Shown here piece after piece: positions 1 through 12,788 of a DNA stretch of 64,000 bases. This DNA comes from Paramyrothecium sp. XJ0827. Taxonomy: Eukaryota; Ascomycota; Sordariomycetes; Hypocreales; Stachybotryaceae. The translations under genes and the position numbers were made by a program. Numbering within the stretch: the stretch's first letter is position 1; each line of letters opens with the position of its first letter. The stretch covers positions 806,001-870,000 of the forward strand of contig JAJFPB010000012.1 of NCBI GenBank assembly GCA_020881915.1, in the 5' to 3' direction. Below the pieces are notes generated by a model. It had not been told where the DNA came from, searched no databases, and saw nothing but the letters and a program-made list of their open reading frames with translations.

Positions 1-1188
1 AGCTTCCCCGCTGCCCAAGGTGACTGAACCAGAACCATTGACATCGATGTAGCGAGTTGCTTTGTTCCCAGAATTGTAGACAGCGATTGTAGCAGTATAT
101 GGAGAGCTGTTGGATGTGATGCGCACAGTAATGGTACCGCCACTTGCTTTGAGAGGGATGATGTTCGATCCCATGTAAAAGGGACGTCGGGCAGACTTGA
201 CTCGGTAGGCACCGTTGCCAGTCGAATCAACATTGGCAAAGTTGATCCGGCTCCTCTCGTTTAGGAAGACTTGTTGAGCAGCAGGATGGCCGATGTCGAC
301 ATTAGACATGCGAGCCCAATAGCGACCGACAATTCTAGCCACTGTAGTACCGCCAGCAACTCGCTGAAGTGTGTGAAGAGGCGTCTCGTTGCTGTTTCTA
401 GAGTACTGAATCATCATTTGACGCAGAGTATCTCTTCCAAGGTTGGGGAAGTTGTCCGGGTTGTTTGTCAAGTAGGTGAAGAACGGCCAAGCTTCGTACC
501 AGTTTCCAGTGCCGACTGTACCGTCAACAATGGTCCGGAAAGACTCCCCGATTGTCTCATGGACGCTGATCTCAGAGTTCCCAGTGGACTGGCCAAACTT
601 GCTGCGGGAGGCGGCACATATGGTGGAAGTCTTGTACGTGTCAGCAAACCAATTGGCAAAGGTCTCCCACCAGGCCCCTGTGCGCCCCTGGTTGACCCAA
701 GTTTGTTGATGGTAATGAAGTCCGTGACCGAACTCATGAACAACCACGCTGGGGTTCGTGATGTATCCGTTCTGGACCTCCAGCCAGGCCATGCCCGTTG
801 CGTAGTCAGAGTGCATCACCCCAGCAGCGCCTGGAAGGTTGGCAACGGAGTAGATGTTAACCTTGGTCCAAGGGCCATTCTCGTTGTTTGCGTTATAGGA
901 TAGACCGGTTGAACGGAAGCCCAAGACATTCACGAAGCAATCGTATGCACCCTCTAACATATTGAGGGCTGCATCCGCAGTTGAACCGCTCTGACCGTAA
1001 ACACGGAAGTGCGGAGAGTCTTTGTACGTATTGCCACCAGGGCCAATACTGGGATTGGCAGTGAATTGGGCTGGAGGAGCAGCTCGTTCGCCAAGCGGCG
1101 CTGACTGGATGTCGATCGGGCAGGCTGAACCGAGGGGCACGGCCTGGAGCAACACAGTTGCAGAGACGAGTTTAGAGAGAACAACCAT
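1..1188 (-). CDS. Secreted gluzincin-like protein with HEFGH motif (3' end outside window)
   Basis: A single open frame runs from the ATG at 1188 to the window edge (396 codons, no stop), so the C-terminus is missing. The N-terminus is a signal peptide (about residues 1-22, hydrophobic, ending near GSA-C). HEFGH lies at about residues 151-155 and is followed by WWETFANWF with E near 175; HExxH plus a Glu about 20 residues later is the zinc-ligand pattern of gluzincin metallopeptidases. After that comes a tail rich in N, S and G that looks like a beta-sandwich. It resembles fungal and bacterial proteins annotated only as DUF6055-type or hypothetical, so peptidase activity is inferred from the motif. 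It probably acts outside the cell. A TATA box lies about 100 bp upstream. No introns are needed. Confidence 0.8.
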   Translation of the reverse strand, partial: MVVLSKLVSATVLLQAVPLGSACPIDIQSAPLGERAAPPAQFTANPSIGPGGNTYKDSPHFRVYGQSGSTADAALNMLEGAYDCFVNVLGFRSTGLSYNANNENGPWTKVNIYSVANLPGAAGVMHSDYATGMAWLEVQNGYITNPSVVVHEFGHGLHYHQQTWVNQGRTGAWWETFANWFADTYKTSTICAASRSKFGQSTGNSEISVHETIGESFRTIVDGTVGTGNWYEAWPFFTYLTNNPDNFPNLGRDTLRQMMIQYSRNSNETPLHTLQRVAGGTTVARIVGRYWARMSNVDIGHPAAQQVFLNERSRINFANVDSTGNGAYRVKSARRPFYMGSNIIPLKASGGTITVRITSNSSPYTATIAVYNSGNKATRYIDVNGSGSVTLGSGEA

Positions 1189-2372
1189 TGTTGCAATGGC
1201 TAGGGGGACTTCGCAAAGTTTAGAATGGTATTTTCAAGCTGCTTTGAGAAGTACAATTAGCTACTATTCGGCGATCAAGGGCCGCTTTTATATTAGGTTG
1301 AGAATGCCGCAACACGAGAGACCACCCCCCAATCTGCGACAGCATTTCATATGATCAACACACATTCAATCTAAGTTGCGATGTTCCACGAGTATAGTTC
1401 GGGCGCTATCCGGGGTAGCCACGATTGGTGCAAAAACAGTGTATATACGTGAATTGGATCAAGACGCGAAACTATCCGTAGACATCTTAATTTTCCTTGG
1501 ATTCTTTCTTGGTCCTAGCCATCTATCTCGCTTAGACATTCACCTAGCACAAGGAACGTTGCACACTCAATTGACCACATTCTTTGCTATCCATGAATGC
1601 GAACATGTGCTAACCAGTGGTGAAGCTTTGGGCCACACCACAAATTAGCGACGTGACAGGGGTGTCAACTGCCGTCCTGGGACTTGTCCACTTATGGCAA
1701 GTAGGAAGCACGGCTTGATGCACCCCAGATTCGAGGGAAGAAGACGATTTGTGCGGCTGGCGAGGAGATGAAATGGCTGTGGGGCATAGGTGTCCAACAA
1801 GAATAGGATCGTAGACCTTGTCTGGTGCGGAAGAGAGCTCTGACAAGGCAGCCAAATGACCTGTCTCGGATCACAGGATGTGTCCAATCTAGGTCTGGGA
1901 AGTTGATTCCTGACGATTCCACAAGTAAGAGCCTTTTATCGGATCTCTAGGACCGGCATCTTTTGAAGGCCTGATCAAATACTGAAGAGCCCTGAGGTAC
2001 AATGCCTCTACGATAAGACGTCATAACACTGGAAAGATACTTGAGCAAACCAACCAGACCAAGAAGCCCCAGATCTATACTAGTCCTATCTCGACAATTG
2101 GACGGACAAAACGCATGGACCCCTTGAATGCTGGGATGCATCGGGATGATCTAGCTCTTATGGTTTGTGGAAGACTTTAGAGCGCGCGGAGATTTCATTC
2201 CGTACTTCCCGGCAGGATGATGCCAGAAGGTAGGGTACCCTACCAGGATCAGACTGTTCCCCGACGCTGTAGTTGTGGTAAGTCTTTGGAAAGGGTCAGA
2301 GCACCTGCCGCCACCTCTTTACGATAATCTATGCTTTTCTATCAGACGGGGTGATGGTACGGGCGAGAGTTG
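1189..2372. other. Intergenic region, 1.2 kb
   Basis: It holds the promoter of the HEFGH gene at its left end and the 3' flank of the membrane-protein gene at its right end. Short open frames here have no recognisable motif and no coding-like composition. I see no other element. Confidence 0.6.
1285..1292 (-). promoter_or_regulatory. TATA box of the HEFGH gene
   Basis: On the minus strand the bases read TATAAAAG, about 97-104 bp upstream of the ATG at 1188. Motif and spacing fit a fungal core promoter. Confidence 0.6.
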
Positions 2373-3596
2373 TCACAAACCTGAAATCCCCCTAAAACAC
2401 TCCAAAATCGTGGCAAACGTGAGCATAAGAGCCACAATCTGTCCAAATCCCCATGCGTTCTCCGAATTCCCGGTCAGCCGAGGCTCGTTGACGGCCCTCA
2501 TCGCTATCACCATGTAAAGGTGTAGCGGGTATTGTAACATTGCAAAGAATATGATTGATGGGGCCAGTCTCTCTGCTGTATGTCTGTTGGTAACCTTATC
2601 CCATATGTGCCTGGCCCTTGTCGGTTTTTCTTGCGCAGACATGGCTCCCTGACAGCTCAAGCACATGAGAAGAGAGCACAAGCAATAGGAGCACGTGATT
2701 CCCAAGTAAACCTGGTCGATTGAAGGATGCTCATGGTCAGAGAAGGCGATCGTCGAGGCATCGTAGCATAGACCGGGTTTGTCGTCATTCCATTCCTCAA
2801 GCCGGATACCGTAGATGACAGCAAATGCGAAATACGCCGCAGTAAAAAGGACAAGGGAAATGAAGCGGGACAACCGTTTTTCGTGATTCTGACCGTAGTG
2901 GTGGACGAGACTTGCGCATATCGATATCCTGATCAGTATTAACTTGCCTGCTCAGTCAACAGTGGTAGCCTTAGAGCCTGCTCACGCTGTGAAGTTTGTT
3001 GTGTCATATAAAATGTGCATATGGTATAAACTGAGTGTTCTGAACTGAATGAGACCAGCTACCAACAACGACAGTGCTACATATGTTCAGGGCTGAATTC
3101 CTAGCTTCAATACCCCTATGCATGGGATGGGGGTGCTCACCATTGATGGTTTGGATGTCACTGACATTGAGTAGGAGCCTATCGATGATTGTCTTCTGCA
3201 GAGCCCAACGAGTCTCGTTCTTCTCGTACCAAGCGAACAATTTACGGCGCCTTTCTCTAGTTCTCGTCGTCGATGTTGTAGTGCTACGATCGAGTGATCC
3301 GAGCGCAGGTGGTTCCTTCACTGCCTTCCGGGCAGTCCTTCGATATATGCACCTGATGAGGAATGTTAAAGGGCCAGAGAGGCTCATCTTCCCTGACAAG
3401 AAGGAGGTAATCGCTGGCTTCCACAACAGTAGAGACCATAGCGCTAATATGAGAGAAACTCCGGCTTGGTAGGCAAAGGCGATGACGATCTGCACACGGG
3501 TCAGCCACTCCCTCGTGCCTGTACTATTTGCGGTTGGAGCGTTACCCCCAACCCGGCGATATCGGTATTCGTGGCTCCCACATCTTTGCAACGCAT
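2373..3596 (-). CDS. Fungal multi-pass integral membrane protein, four exons
   Basis: Exons 5' to 3': 3596-3525, 3489-3141, 3076-2986, 2928-2373 (355 aa). The ATG at 3596 opens MRCKDVGATNTDIAGLG; the short DIAGLG stretch is typical of a large family of fungal membrane proteins of unknown function. Other family-like landmarks are DIQTIN at the exon 2 end, LSLYHMHILYDTTNFTA in exon 3, and HHYGQNHEKR plus a run of transmembrane helices in exon 4. Introns of 64 nt (3140-3077) and 57 nt (2985-2929) have canonical borders and preserve phase. The first intron would be only 35 nt (3524-3490); an alternative donor at 3545 gives 56 nt and 348 aa. The basic linker around TRTRERRRK is probably cytosolic. 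Function is unknown. No regulator or enzyme beside it suggests a role. Confidence 0.7.
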
Positions 3597-3984
3597 AGTG
3601 ACACAGTCACGCAATCGAGGCCTGAGACGCAATTGCGGGTACAAGGTCAAGATGATGATTGAACAGCGTATTATCTACCAACACGTGACGAAGAGCGGAG
3701 ATTATTCCTAGATGGCTAGATGCAGCCACTGGACGCTATCTCAAACCTTGACCTTGGTCAGGTTTAGGGCCATGGTTTTAGTGATTGGGTTTCTGTTAGT
3801 CTCGCCCATGCTTCGTTTGGTTCATACCTTTGGCAGTCGCCGCAGGAAAGGGCTGCTTTATCATGGGCCTTCGTTTGAAAGATTCTAGTAGGATATCCTG
3901 TTCCAAACATCGTTACATCACGAGTCACCACGTTTCTACTAGGGCATCATCACTCATTAATTCGCTTCATCAAATCAACTTTTA
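3597..3984. other. Intergenic region between two minus-strand genes
   Basis: This is the 5' flank of the membrane-protein gene and the 3' flank of the Zn2Cys6 regulator. No clear TATA box or other element was seen. Confidence 0.5.
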
Positions 3985-6287
3985 TTACATGACTGTGTCC
4001 CCAGTCCATCCAAACCCAAAGAAATCCTCGCCCGTCGTCAAAGTTCCCATTAACAAATCCTCAAGCCAGCCAGCCTCTGTCGTTGGCGACGAAAACAAGC
4101 TGAGCCCCGGGAAATCCCATTCAAACACAAATTGCTCCGGTATGAATGACTCAAACTCGCTACTGGAGCTGCTAGTGCCTGTCGCTTGTATGTGGGATGG
4201 CGTGTCCGGCGGGTTTGAGATTGACGAATTCTTGGCAGATGCGTTTTCGCGATTGAGCACGCTTCGGTATTTGTTGATGCCAGTCTCAAGGAGTTGCAAG
4301 TATACGCGGCCGGTGCTGTTGCGGCTTGCCCCCCTTCCTGCGGCAGTGAGCTCGTTGAGTAGGGTGCCGCCCTGTTCAACCAGGGCGTGCTTGGACTGCT
4401 CGACCTCGTGGGGGATAAGCAATGACAGCTTGAGCAGTAGCAGGTAGCAGAAGGCGCATTTCGCCCAGACAAAATCCATAGCAAAACGCAACTTGTGCAA
4501 GTATAATCGAGGTTCCTGGAGAAGGATATCGAGGTGGCGCTGCAGGGCCTCCTTTGTCATGGCTAGGACGGATCGTTGCGTAGGCGACATGACGTCGACA
4601 TTCTCGACTCCAGCCGCACGGAGGACTCTACACAAGACCATCGTTTCGCCCCAACACTTCTGCACTTGTAGGTTGGGATGCAGCCAGGGTAGCTGGGGCT
4701 TGCGGCGGTCCACGATACGGGTCCAGTCACTGAACCAGATCTCCAGGTCAATCTTGGCGTCGCGAACGACATCCATGATGTCGTCATCGTTGATGATAGT
4801 TGTGTGGTTCGAGATAGAATCGTTTATTTTGGCTCTCAAGACATTGAGCTCGACTTGAGCCAGCAAGAACAAGTCGAGGTCGGTCAAATGTGGGCTTTGG
4901 AGGAGGATGCGACACCTCCGCGCATCGCTCAGAAATTTGAAGCTTGGCATGTCTCCTGCATCGACATGCATGATGTGGCCAAGAACAAGTAAATGCAGCC
5001 ACGTGCGGGCTTTGCGCATGAGGGCTGCGCCATCCCCTGCTGGGTCAGAGGCATCTTGCAGCCCTGATGTAACGAGAGTGTTGCTGAGGTAGTCATAGGC
5101 CTCGGGGAACCCCAGCTCTAGCCCCATCCTGGTTGCGATGGCTAGGAGCAAAGACCTCTCAGACACATAGCATGCTCGCACCAGTAGAGACTGCAGGGTT
5201 TCGAGAGACGCCATCGCGGGATTCGTAACTGCGGCATTGAGCATCTTCCGATTGTGGAAGTTGAGCAGTCGCCAGCGTTGCGACTCGGTGCCAGCGACAA
5301 CCCGACATCCCACGGTGCAGATGGTGCTGAACAGGAGGCTACTTCTGATGCGAATGCTGTTCATCGTATCGTACCGCGGATCGAATACAGGGACGTACTG
5401 ATCACATCCGTCAAAGAAGGCGCCAAAGTAAGACTCGGCTTGCTCAAGAGTAAGAAAGCCTGCCGTGACGAAATCAGCGGGTGTAGTATCTCCAACCTCA
5501 AATTGAGAACGCTTCCGCTTCAGAGAGCTGCTGAGTAGGGAAGCTGCAGGCGACTCAATACTGGAGTTGAGGCGACCTCGGTACTGGCTACTGCTGGAGT
5601 CAAACGTGGATACGTTTATTGGCGTCTCAAGAGAGATAGGAGCTTGGTTGCCCTCTGGGATGATATGCGTCACTTCGTCATCGTGGGTTTCCGTGCTCAC
5701 TTGCCGCAGGTGGGTTGAGGCTGGCGTCGCAGCAAATCCAACAATATCCGCCTGGATGCCGGGCTGTGTAGACTGAGCTTGGAGGCGCTCCTTGAGGGCC
5801 TCGAGCTCCTTTTCGAGATTTTCAATCTTCCTGTTACGAGCGTTTTAAGAATGATAACCTGAAAAATGGAGTGTTCCATCGGACCTACGTTTCATTGGGA
5901 TCTTTGGGCCGCTCAGTGAAGGTGCAAACTTTCTTCAAGGAACGACACCTAGGGGTGTTGTATTAATTGCCTGCTCCAACAATCCTGTAAAAATCGATGA
6001 AGTCTTGGTGCAGCCATACCTTGAGCATGGACGAAGCCCATCGCATTTGACCTGTTGTGCCGGAGTCAGCGATGAGAAGAAGGTCGTTGCAGAAAGGATA
6101 AAGGGGATACCTTTGACTGTCGACACGAGCCACAAGCCTTCTATTTTACAATGTGCGCGTAAGCAAAGATCGTCTTCACGAGGTAGAAGCAGTTGGTTCG
6201 TCATGTTAATCTCCGGGGATCGCGTACCGGAATTCGCTTTTTGCGACTTTTCACCGAAGGCGATGCTTCGGGTTCCGTTGAGACCAT
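3985..6287 (-). CDS. Zn(II)2Cys6 transcription factor with micro-exon DNA-binding domain
   Basis: Exons 5' to 3': 6287-6228, 6140-6111, 6051-6020, 5948-5889, 5830-3985 (675 aa). Four short exons spell a basic N-terminus (KSRKKRIP), then the zinc cluster ACGSCRQSK / VKCDGLRPCSR / CRSLKKVC, spacing CX2CX6CX5CX2CX6C. The last exon begins with a heptad-like linker (IENLEKELEALKERLQAQ), a probable dimerisation coiled coil. It continues through a middle-homology-like domain (TLEQAESYFGAFFDGCDQYVPVFDPRYD, then YVSERSLLLAIATRMGLELGFPEAYD) to an acidic aromatic C-terminus, a possible activation region. All joins keep phase. It acts in the nucleus as a DNA-binding regulator; the target is unknown. Without the short exons the DNA-binding domain would be missed. 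A plausible but unproven neighbour relationship exists with the membrane-protein gene downstream. Confidence 0.88.
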
Positions 6288-7053
6288 GGCCCTGCGAGAT
6301 TTAAGGCTTGACGGCTTTCCTCCAAAAACAGCCAGCTGCAGTCGCCTCTCAAGTCGCCTCTCAAGCAGATAGGGTATTGTCGGCAGTATGTCTCAAATAT
6401 CCCACAAGACAAATACCCCAAACCGCAACAACAAACTTGGCACATCGGCTGACGAGGTCTGAGGCCCGAATTGGAAACCAAACCTCCATTGAACATCAAA
6501 GCTGGGGAAGAACAACCCCGCACGAGTCATGGTGCAGAGCACCGTCAATCAAGTGGAGACGCGACCCAGAAACCCCGTGGTTTTCCAGTAGTCGCCTCCA
6601 TCATAAGCCCGTATTCGGACATTTCTCTCGGAAATCCGATCCAAGTCCCGTGGGTCCCTTTCCCCTCATTTCCCCAACTTTTGTCCAATACAGGCAAGTC
6701 TTTGGCTTCATGGCGAGAATTACCGATACAGCCACAAATCAAGTCACCAGTTTTCCAGTAACCTTTGGGTTGTATAGCTTAGGGTCGCAGCTAAGTGAGT
6801 ATGTAGTGGCAATTTAAGACAATGCTCCCTTGGCGCGATAATGATGGGGTGAAGTCGTGTCGCACTCATGCTCTCGACCTGATTCTCTTGGGAACGACAA
6901 TTTGTGTTTGTTTCTACTCCACTAGTAACAAGAGTTAGTAAAAGAATGATGATATCTTGAAAAGATTTCCATCTACTTCATAGGTCTGACACTATTTACA
7001 TGACTAGCCAGTGGATGTGCTTTGGCTGCGTTGCCCGAAGCATCAAATTCAGT
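6288..7053. other. Intergenic region, 0.8 kb
   Basis: It contains the upstream region of the Zn2Cys6 regulator and the 3' flank of the kinase gene. A plus-strand open frame of about 170 codons (6308-6817) has no motif and looks accidental. Confidence 0.5.
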
Positions 7054-9174
<2,121 letters not shown>

Positions 9175-10057
9175 ATGCGGTGGTTGGTCTTTGCAGCACT
9201 GGCTGCAGCGGCGATCGATGTCGCGGCCGCCGTGGCATCAACGGCGTCATTGGTACCGAGGGCCGAGCCCGAGCCCGAGCCCGTATTACAACTGCCTGAG
9301 TACATCGTTGCCGGCGCCGAAACGACGTGGACGCTTGACCACTCCAAGACCAACAGAACAAGCGACCGGGTTCAAAAGCTGGAGGTGCTGCTCAGCGCCC
9401 GGGCACGGGACTTCAAGGTGGATGGTTTCTATCGCCTAGACAATTACTGTGAGTCCATGTAGACTATGCGGTAGTCCTCACGCACAACGCCGTGCGGGAT
9501 CGCTAACATGGTGCCAAGGCGTGCTCGCGCCATGCATCCGGATGAACGTCACCAGCACCATCCTCACGATCCCCAAGGATGCATTCCCGCCCTACGCCAC
9601 CATCGTCCCATACGTCAAGTACTACGAGTCCGACGAGGACCGCTGGGGCGTCGAGTCTGGGGCCATGACCAACTTTGGGCTGCTGGAGGGTGACGGAGCT
9701 TGGTCTAATTACGAGAAGGCCTGGGGTTTCCGCGTGTTCGGTATTGGCCTGCCGTGTGAATCCTTGTCATGCGCGAGGAGGTGCATGATCCATCACTTTG
9801 ACGCGAGCGAGGAGTTCCCGTCTGCCGAACGGCGCGAGAAGTATGACCTCTGCGTTCGCGAGGAGTGCGGCGTGGAACCAGCTCGTGGACAGATACGAGG
9901 CGTAAAATGTGTAACGACGAATTCCAAGGTGCCTCCACCACCATCATCTCCTCCTCAGCACGACGACGATGCTCCGGGGCAAGGGGTTCGTGTGCACTGC
10001 GGGAGATTGTTGTGGCTGGTGACCTGTATATCAGTCGTCTCCATCTTCATAATCTAG
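9175..10057 (+). CDS. Secreted cysteine-rich protein, probably GPI-anchored, unknown function
   Basis: Exons 9175-9448 and 9519-10057 (270 aa); the 70-nt intron has a GTGAGT donor and a CTAAC branch site. Residues 1-19 form a signal peptide (RWLVFAALAAAAIDVAAAV), followed by an EPEPEP run. The mature part has about nine cysteines, mostly in exon 2 (LPCESLSCARRC, LCVREECG), and N-glycosylation sequons such as NRTS and NVTS. The C-terminus is a P/S-rich linker, a cysteine and a hydrophobic tail without a charged end (LLWLVTCISVVSIFII), the pattern of a GPI-anchor signal. No domain was recognised. It probably sits at the cell wall or plasma membrane surface. It could be a small secreted effector-like protein, but there is no direct evidence for that. 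Confidence 0.72.
9265..9282 (+). repeat. Three tandem GAGCCC hexamers (EP repeat)
   Basis: Three exact GAGCCC units encode the Glu-Pro run just after the signal peptide of the secreted protein. Its copy number could vary between strains. Confidence 0.8.
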
Positions 10058-10254
10058 TTTCTTAATCCAATCAAGCTTACGTTAAACGGCTGAAAGTGAT
10101 CAGCTATGACATCGTATGTCACTGAGCCTCCGTCACCGTACTGCAAATAACAATATGCTCGTCATAATTCGTTAAGTTCAATAGTCTAATACAAAAATCG
10201 CTTGTGCATCGAAGCAAGCCGTCTATATGCCCCAGCCATTCCAGCCCCTGCCCA

Positions 10255-11906
10255 CTACCCGAGTATCGATTTCGTCGGCTGCCACTCGCCGTCGAGGAAG
10301 AGACTTTCCACCAGCTGGCCGTCCTTGTGGAAGTAGCACCGCGTCAGGTCTGACGCCGGCGCCAGTAGGTTCTCCTCAACCCCTGAAAATTGGGGCCAGG
10401 TCGGGCTCGTGATACATGCTATGTCCGTGCCTGCATCGGCGCCCTTGAGGGCCGCAGGGGAGGATTGCTGCCAGCCCTTCTCGTCATCTTCAAGCCACAC
10501 TTGCTTGATGTCTGAGTTGTCGTCTTGGTAAAGCAGGTATGTGTTCACCTCGTCTTTGAAAGGGTCGTCGGTGCCAGGACGAGCAACTGAGAAAGCAGCA
10601 AATGATGCTTTCTCAGATAGTACAATTTCTGGAAATCGATCTAAACCCTCAATCAGCGACTTGTAACAAAAAAAGGTTGACGGTTGCACTCACCCAAGCT
10701 CCACCATTGCATCAGCTTGGCTAGTTGCTTCGCCCCATCTCTTACCGTGTCCCGAGGGTTTGCGCGCAGCACCAACCTTCGGGAGCTATCTTGGTAGAAC
10801 AGGCCTATCCATCCAGAGCTCAGTACCCTGTCATAATCCCTGGTGATTGGAACGAGTGCTAGCCGGGTCCGGTCCATTGCCGGAATCGAAAGGTCAAACG
10901 CAACCCACGGCTGTGCCTGTCCGCTGAAGAGGATAAGTTGCAAATTAGAATTCATGTCCTGGAAAAGGATCAAGGGCCAGTAAGCCGCCAAGGAGCCACC
11001 GTCTAGGCTGGTAAATCCCCTGTCGATGATACTGTCGTCGCCAAATCCATAGCTACTTCGGTAGTTGATGCCATTAACCACGGAGCTGTCGTTCAGATAG
11101 AAAAGCTCGAGTTGGATCTATCACGGTCAGCTTGTCATAATTCGTGCGAGGGGAACACCCAAGAGAATGCTGGGTAAAGTGAGACGTACGGAAGGTGATT
11201 CGCCAGCGAGTTGAACGAGTGCACTCATCGTTATCGGTGATCCAAGCCTTGGCTCGTATGAAGTTGACAGCGCCTGCTGCTTAGCGTACGAACCGGAGCC
11301 ATCGGACCTTGTGTAGTGAAGTGATCCATCAGGATCTTGAAAAGCAACAAAAATGTTCTCCGAGGCACCATCATTGCCTCTCCAGCCCACAGCTGCTATT
11401 GACTTGGCAGGTTCGGAACTAGGAGAAGCAGCCGATGAAGTTGAGGTGGATGCGGAGCCTGTTGCTGTTGAGGTATTGATTGTCGAAGTAGGCCTTGTCG
11501 AAGTAGTAATTGTAGATGATATCGTGGTGACTGCAGATACCGTCGTAGACTCGGAATTTGCCGTGCCACCATCTTCAGCAGAGTCGCTCGGCCTTCGGTC
11601 GTAGCGGCTATCTTTCGATCCAAAGACTCCTCCGAAGATGATTGCAACGATGGCCAAGATGACTGCGACGGCGGCGAGGATGTAATACCGCTGTCGAACA
11701 AACCTTTCGTGCCGTGCCTGAATGGCCACCTTTTCTTCAGGCACCACGTACAATGTAGCAGTTGATTCGGCTCTCTCGGCAAGATCCATTCCCTCATAAG
11801 GTGAGGGTGAGGGAGCTGAATTGAAGTTCCCCTGGGAGCCAGCGTGTATCGGCTCAAGCGGTATCGGAAGCGAAGGCAGCGTCGAGATTGGCGCGGACGA
11901 TGCCAT
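10255..11906 (-). CDS. Membrane-anchored fungal fucose-specific-lectin-like protein
   Basis: Exons 5' to 3': 11906-11190, 11117-10694, 10640-10255 (508 aa). Residues 1-72 are polar. One hydrophobic helix follows at about 74-96 (YYILAAVAVILAIVAIIFGG), flanked by RHERFVRQR on the N side, so the protein is probably a type II membrane protein with the lectin part outside. Next comes a long S/T-rich stalk, then a six-bladed-propeller-like region with repeats such as IAAVGWRGNDGASENIFVAFQD, GWIGLFYQDSSRRLVLR and EENLLAPASDLTRCYF. This agrees with the fungal fucose-specific lectin family. The third exon could also start at 10628, which removes four codons. A role in binding fucosylated glycans is inferred from family resemblance; sugar-contact residues were not checked. 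Confidence 0.75.
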
Positions 11907-12788
11907 GTTGATTCTATTGCAACGCGTAGGGCCGGTTTATGGCCTCCAGTCTTGCAGCCGGAACATGCAACGAGGCGGCGCGGGCAAAAACAGGGCTGCA
12001 TCCATCTTTATTCAAACTAAATGGGCTTCTACAAGCATTCATCAGTCAACCGGGCCATGGAGTGACGTCGGTCGCAACTTGGGGGACTGCCCAGGAGGAT
12101 TCCTTTCGCCCCAAACACATGCTATAAACGGACACGAAACCCCAGGTCGGACACCTGAAGCGAGGGCTCCAAAGTAGTATTTGCAAGTCGAAGGGGTTAG
12201 CTCTCGATCAATTCTGCCGTGGGGGCGGGTTCCCACGCACCATGCTGTGGAGATGCTGCTGTGCCGCATGCAAGGTTTTCTATTCGAAGACATGGCCGGG
12301 GGACACAGAGGCGACGCCAAGAAGCTAATCTGCCTGCTAACGCCGCACTAGCCATGATCCAGCGCCTGTGGTTGCATCCGATGCTACCAGACGCAGGCCA
12401 TGCAGGGCGCTGAGTTGGGCCACCCAGCAGCACCCTGATGAAGGATGCCATGCCCCTGCATGCCCTTTTCCAACTCAGGACTGGCAGTCTTAAAGCGGGC
12501 AGATTGGCCTTACACTAGATGTGAAACACATCCGCCGGGTCGGTTGAGGTGTCTTCCGTGAATGTCGCATGCAGCCGCGTCTAATTTTGGGCGTCCGTCA
12601 GAAGCGTCGTCTAAGTTGTGTAACAGAATTATCACCGACTGCGAGCTACGCGCCTGACCTAGAGTCACGCGCTGAGCATATATTGTCCGAAGAAAGTCAT
12701 GAGTCTCTTTTGAGGGCCAATAGGAACACGCCCAAAGCCTGCCTGATATCTAAATACGCAAAATACAAAGTCTTAAGGTTCGTCTCAT
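11907..12788. other. Intergenic region, 0.9 kb
   Basis: Upstream region of the lectin-like gene and 3' flank of the GH31 gene. Several short overlapping frames are present but none shows a domain or splice-compatible continuation. Confidence 0.5.

Noticed and set aside
271..903. 210-codon plus-strand frame
   Set aside because: It is antisense to the HEFGH protein, whose minus-strand frame has a signal peptide and a metal-binding motif.
6308..6817. 169-codon plus-strand frame upstream of the first Zn2Cys6 regulator
   Set aside because: No motif and irregular composition; it overlaps the likely promoter.
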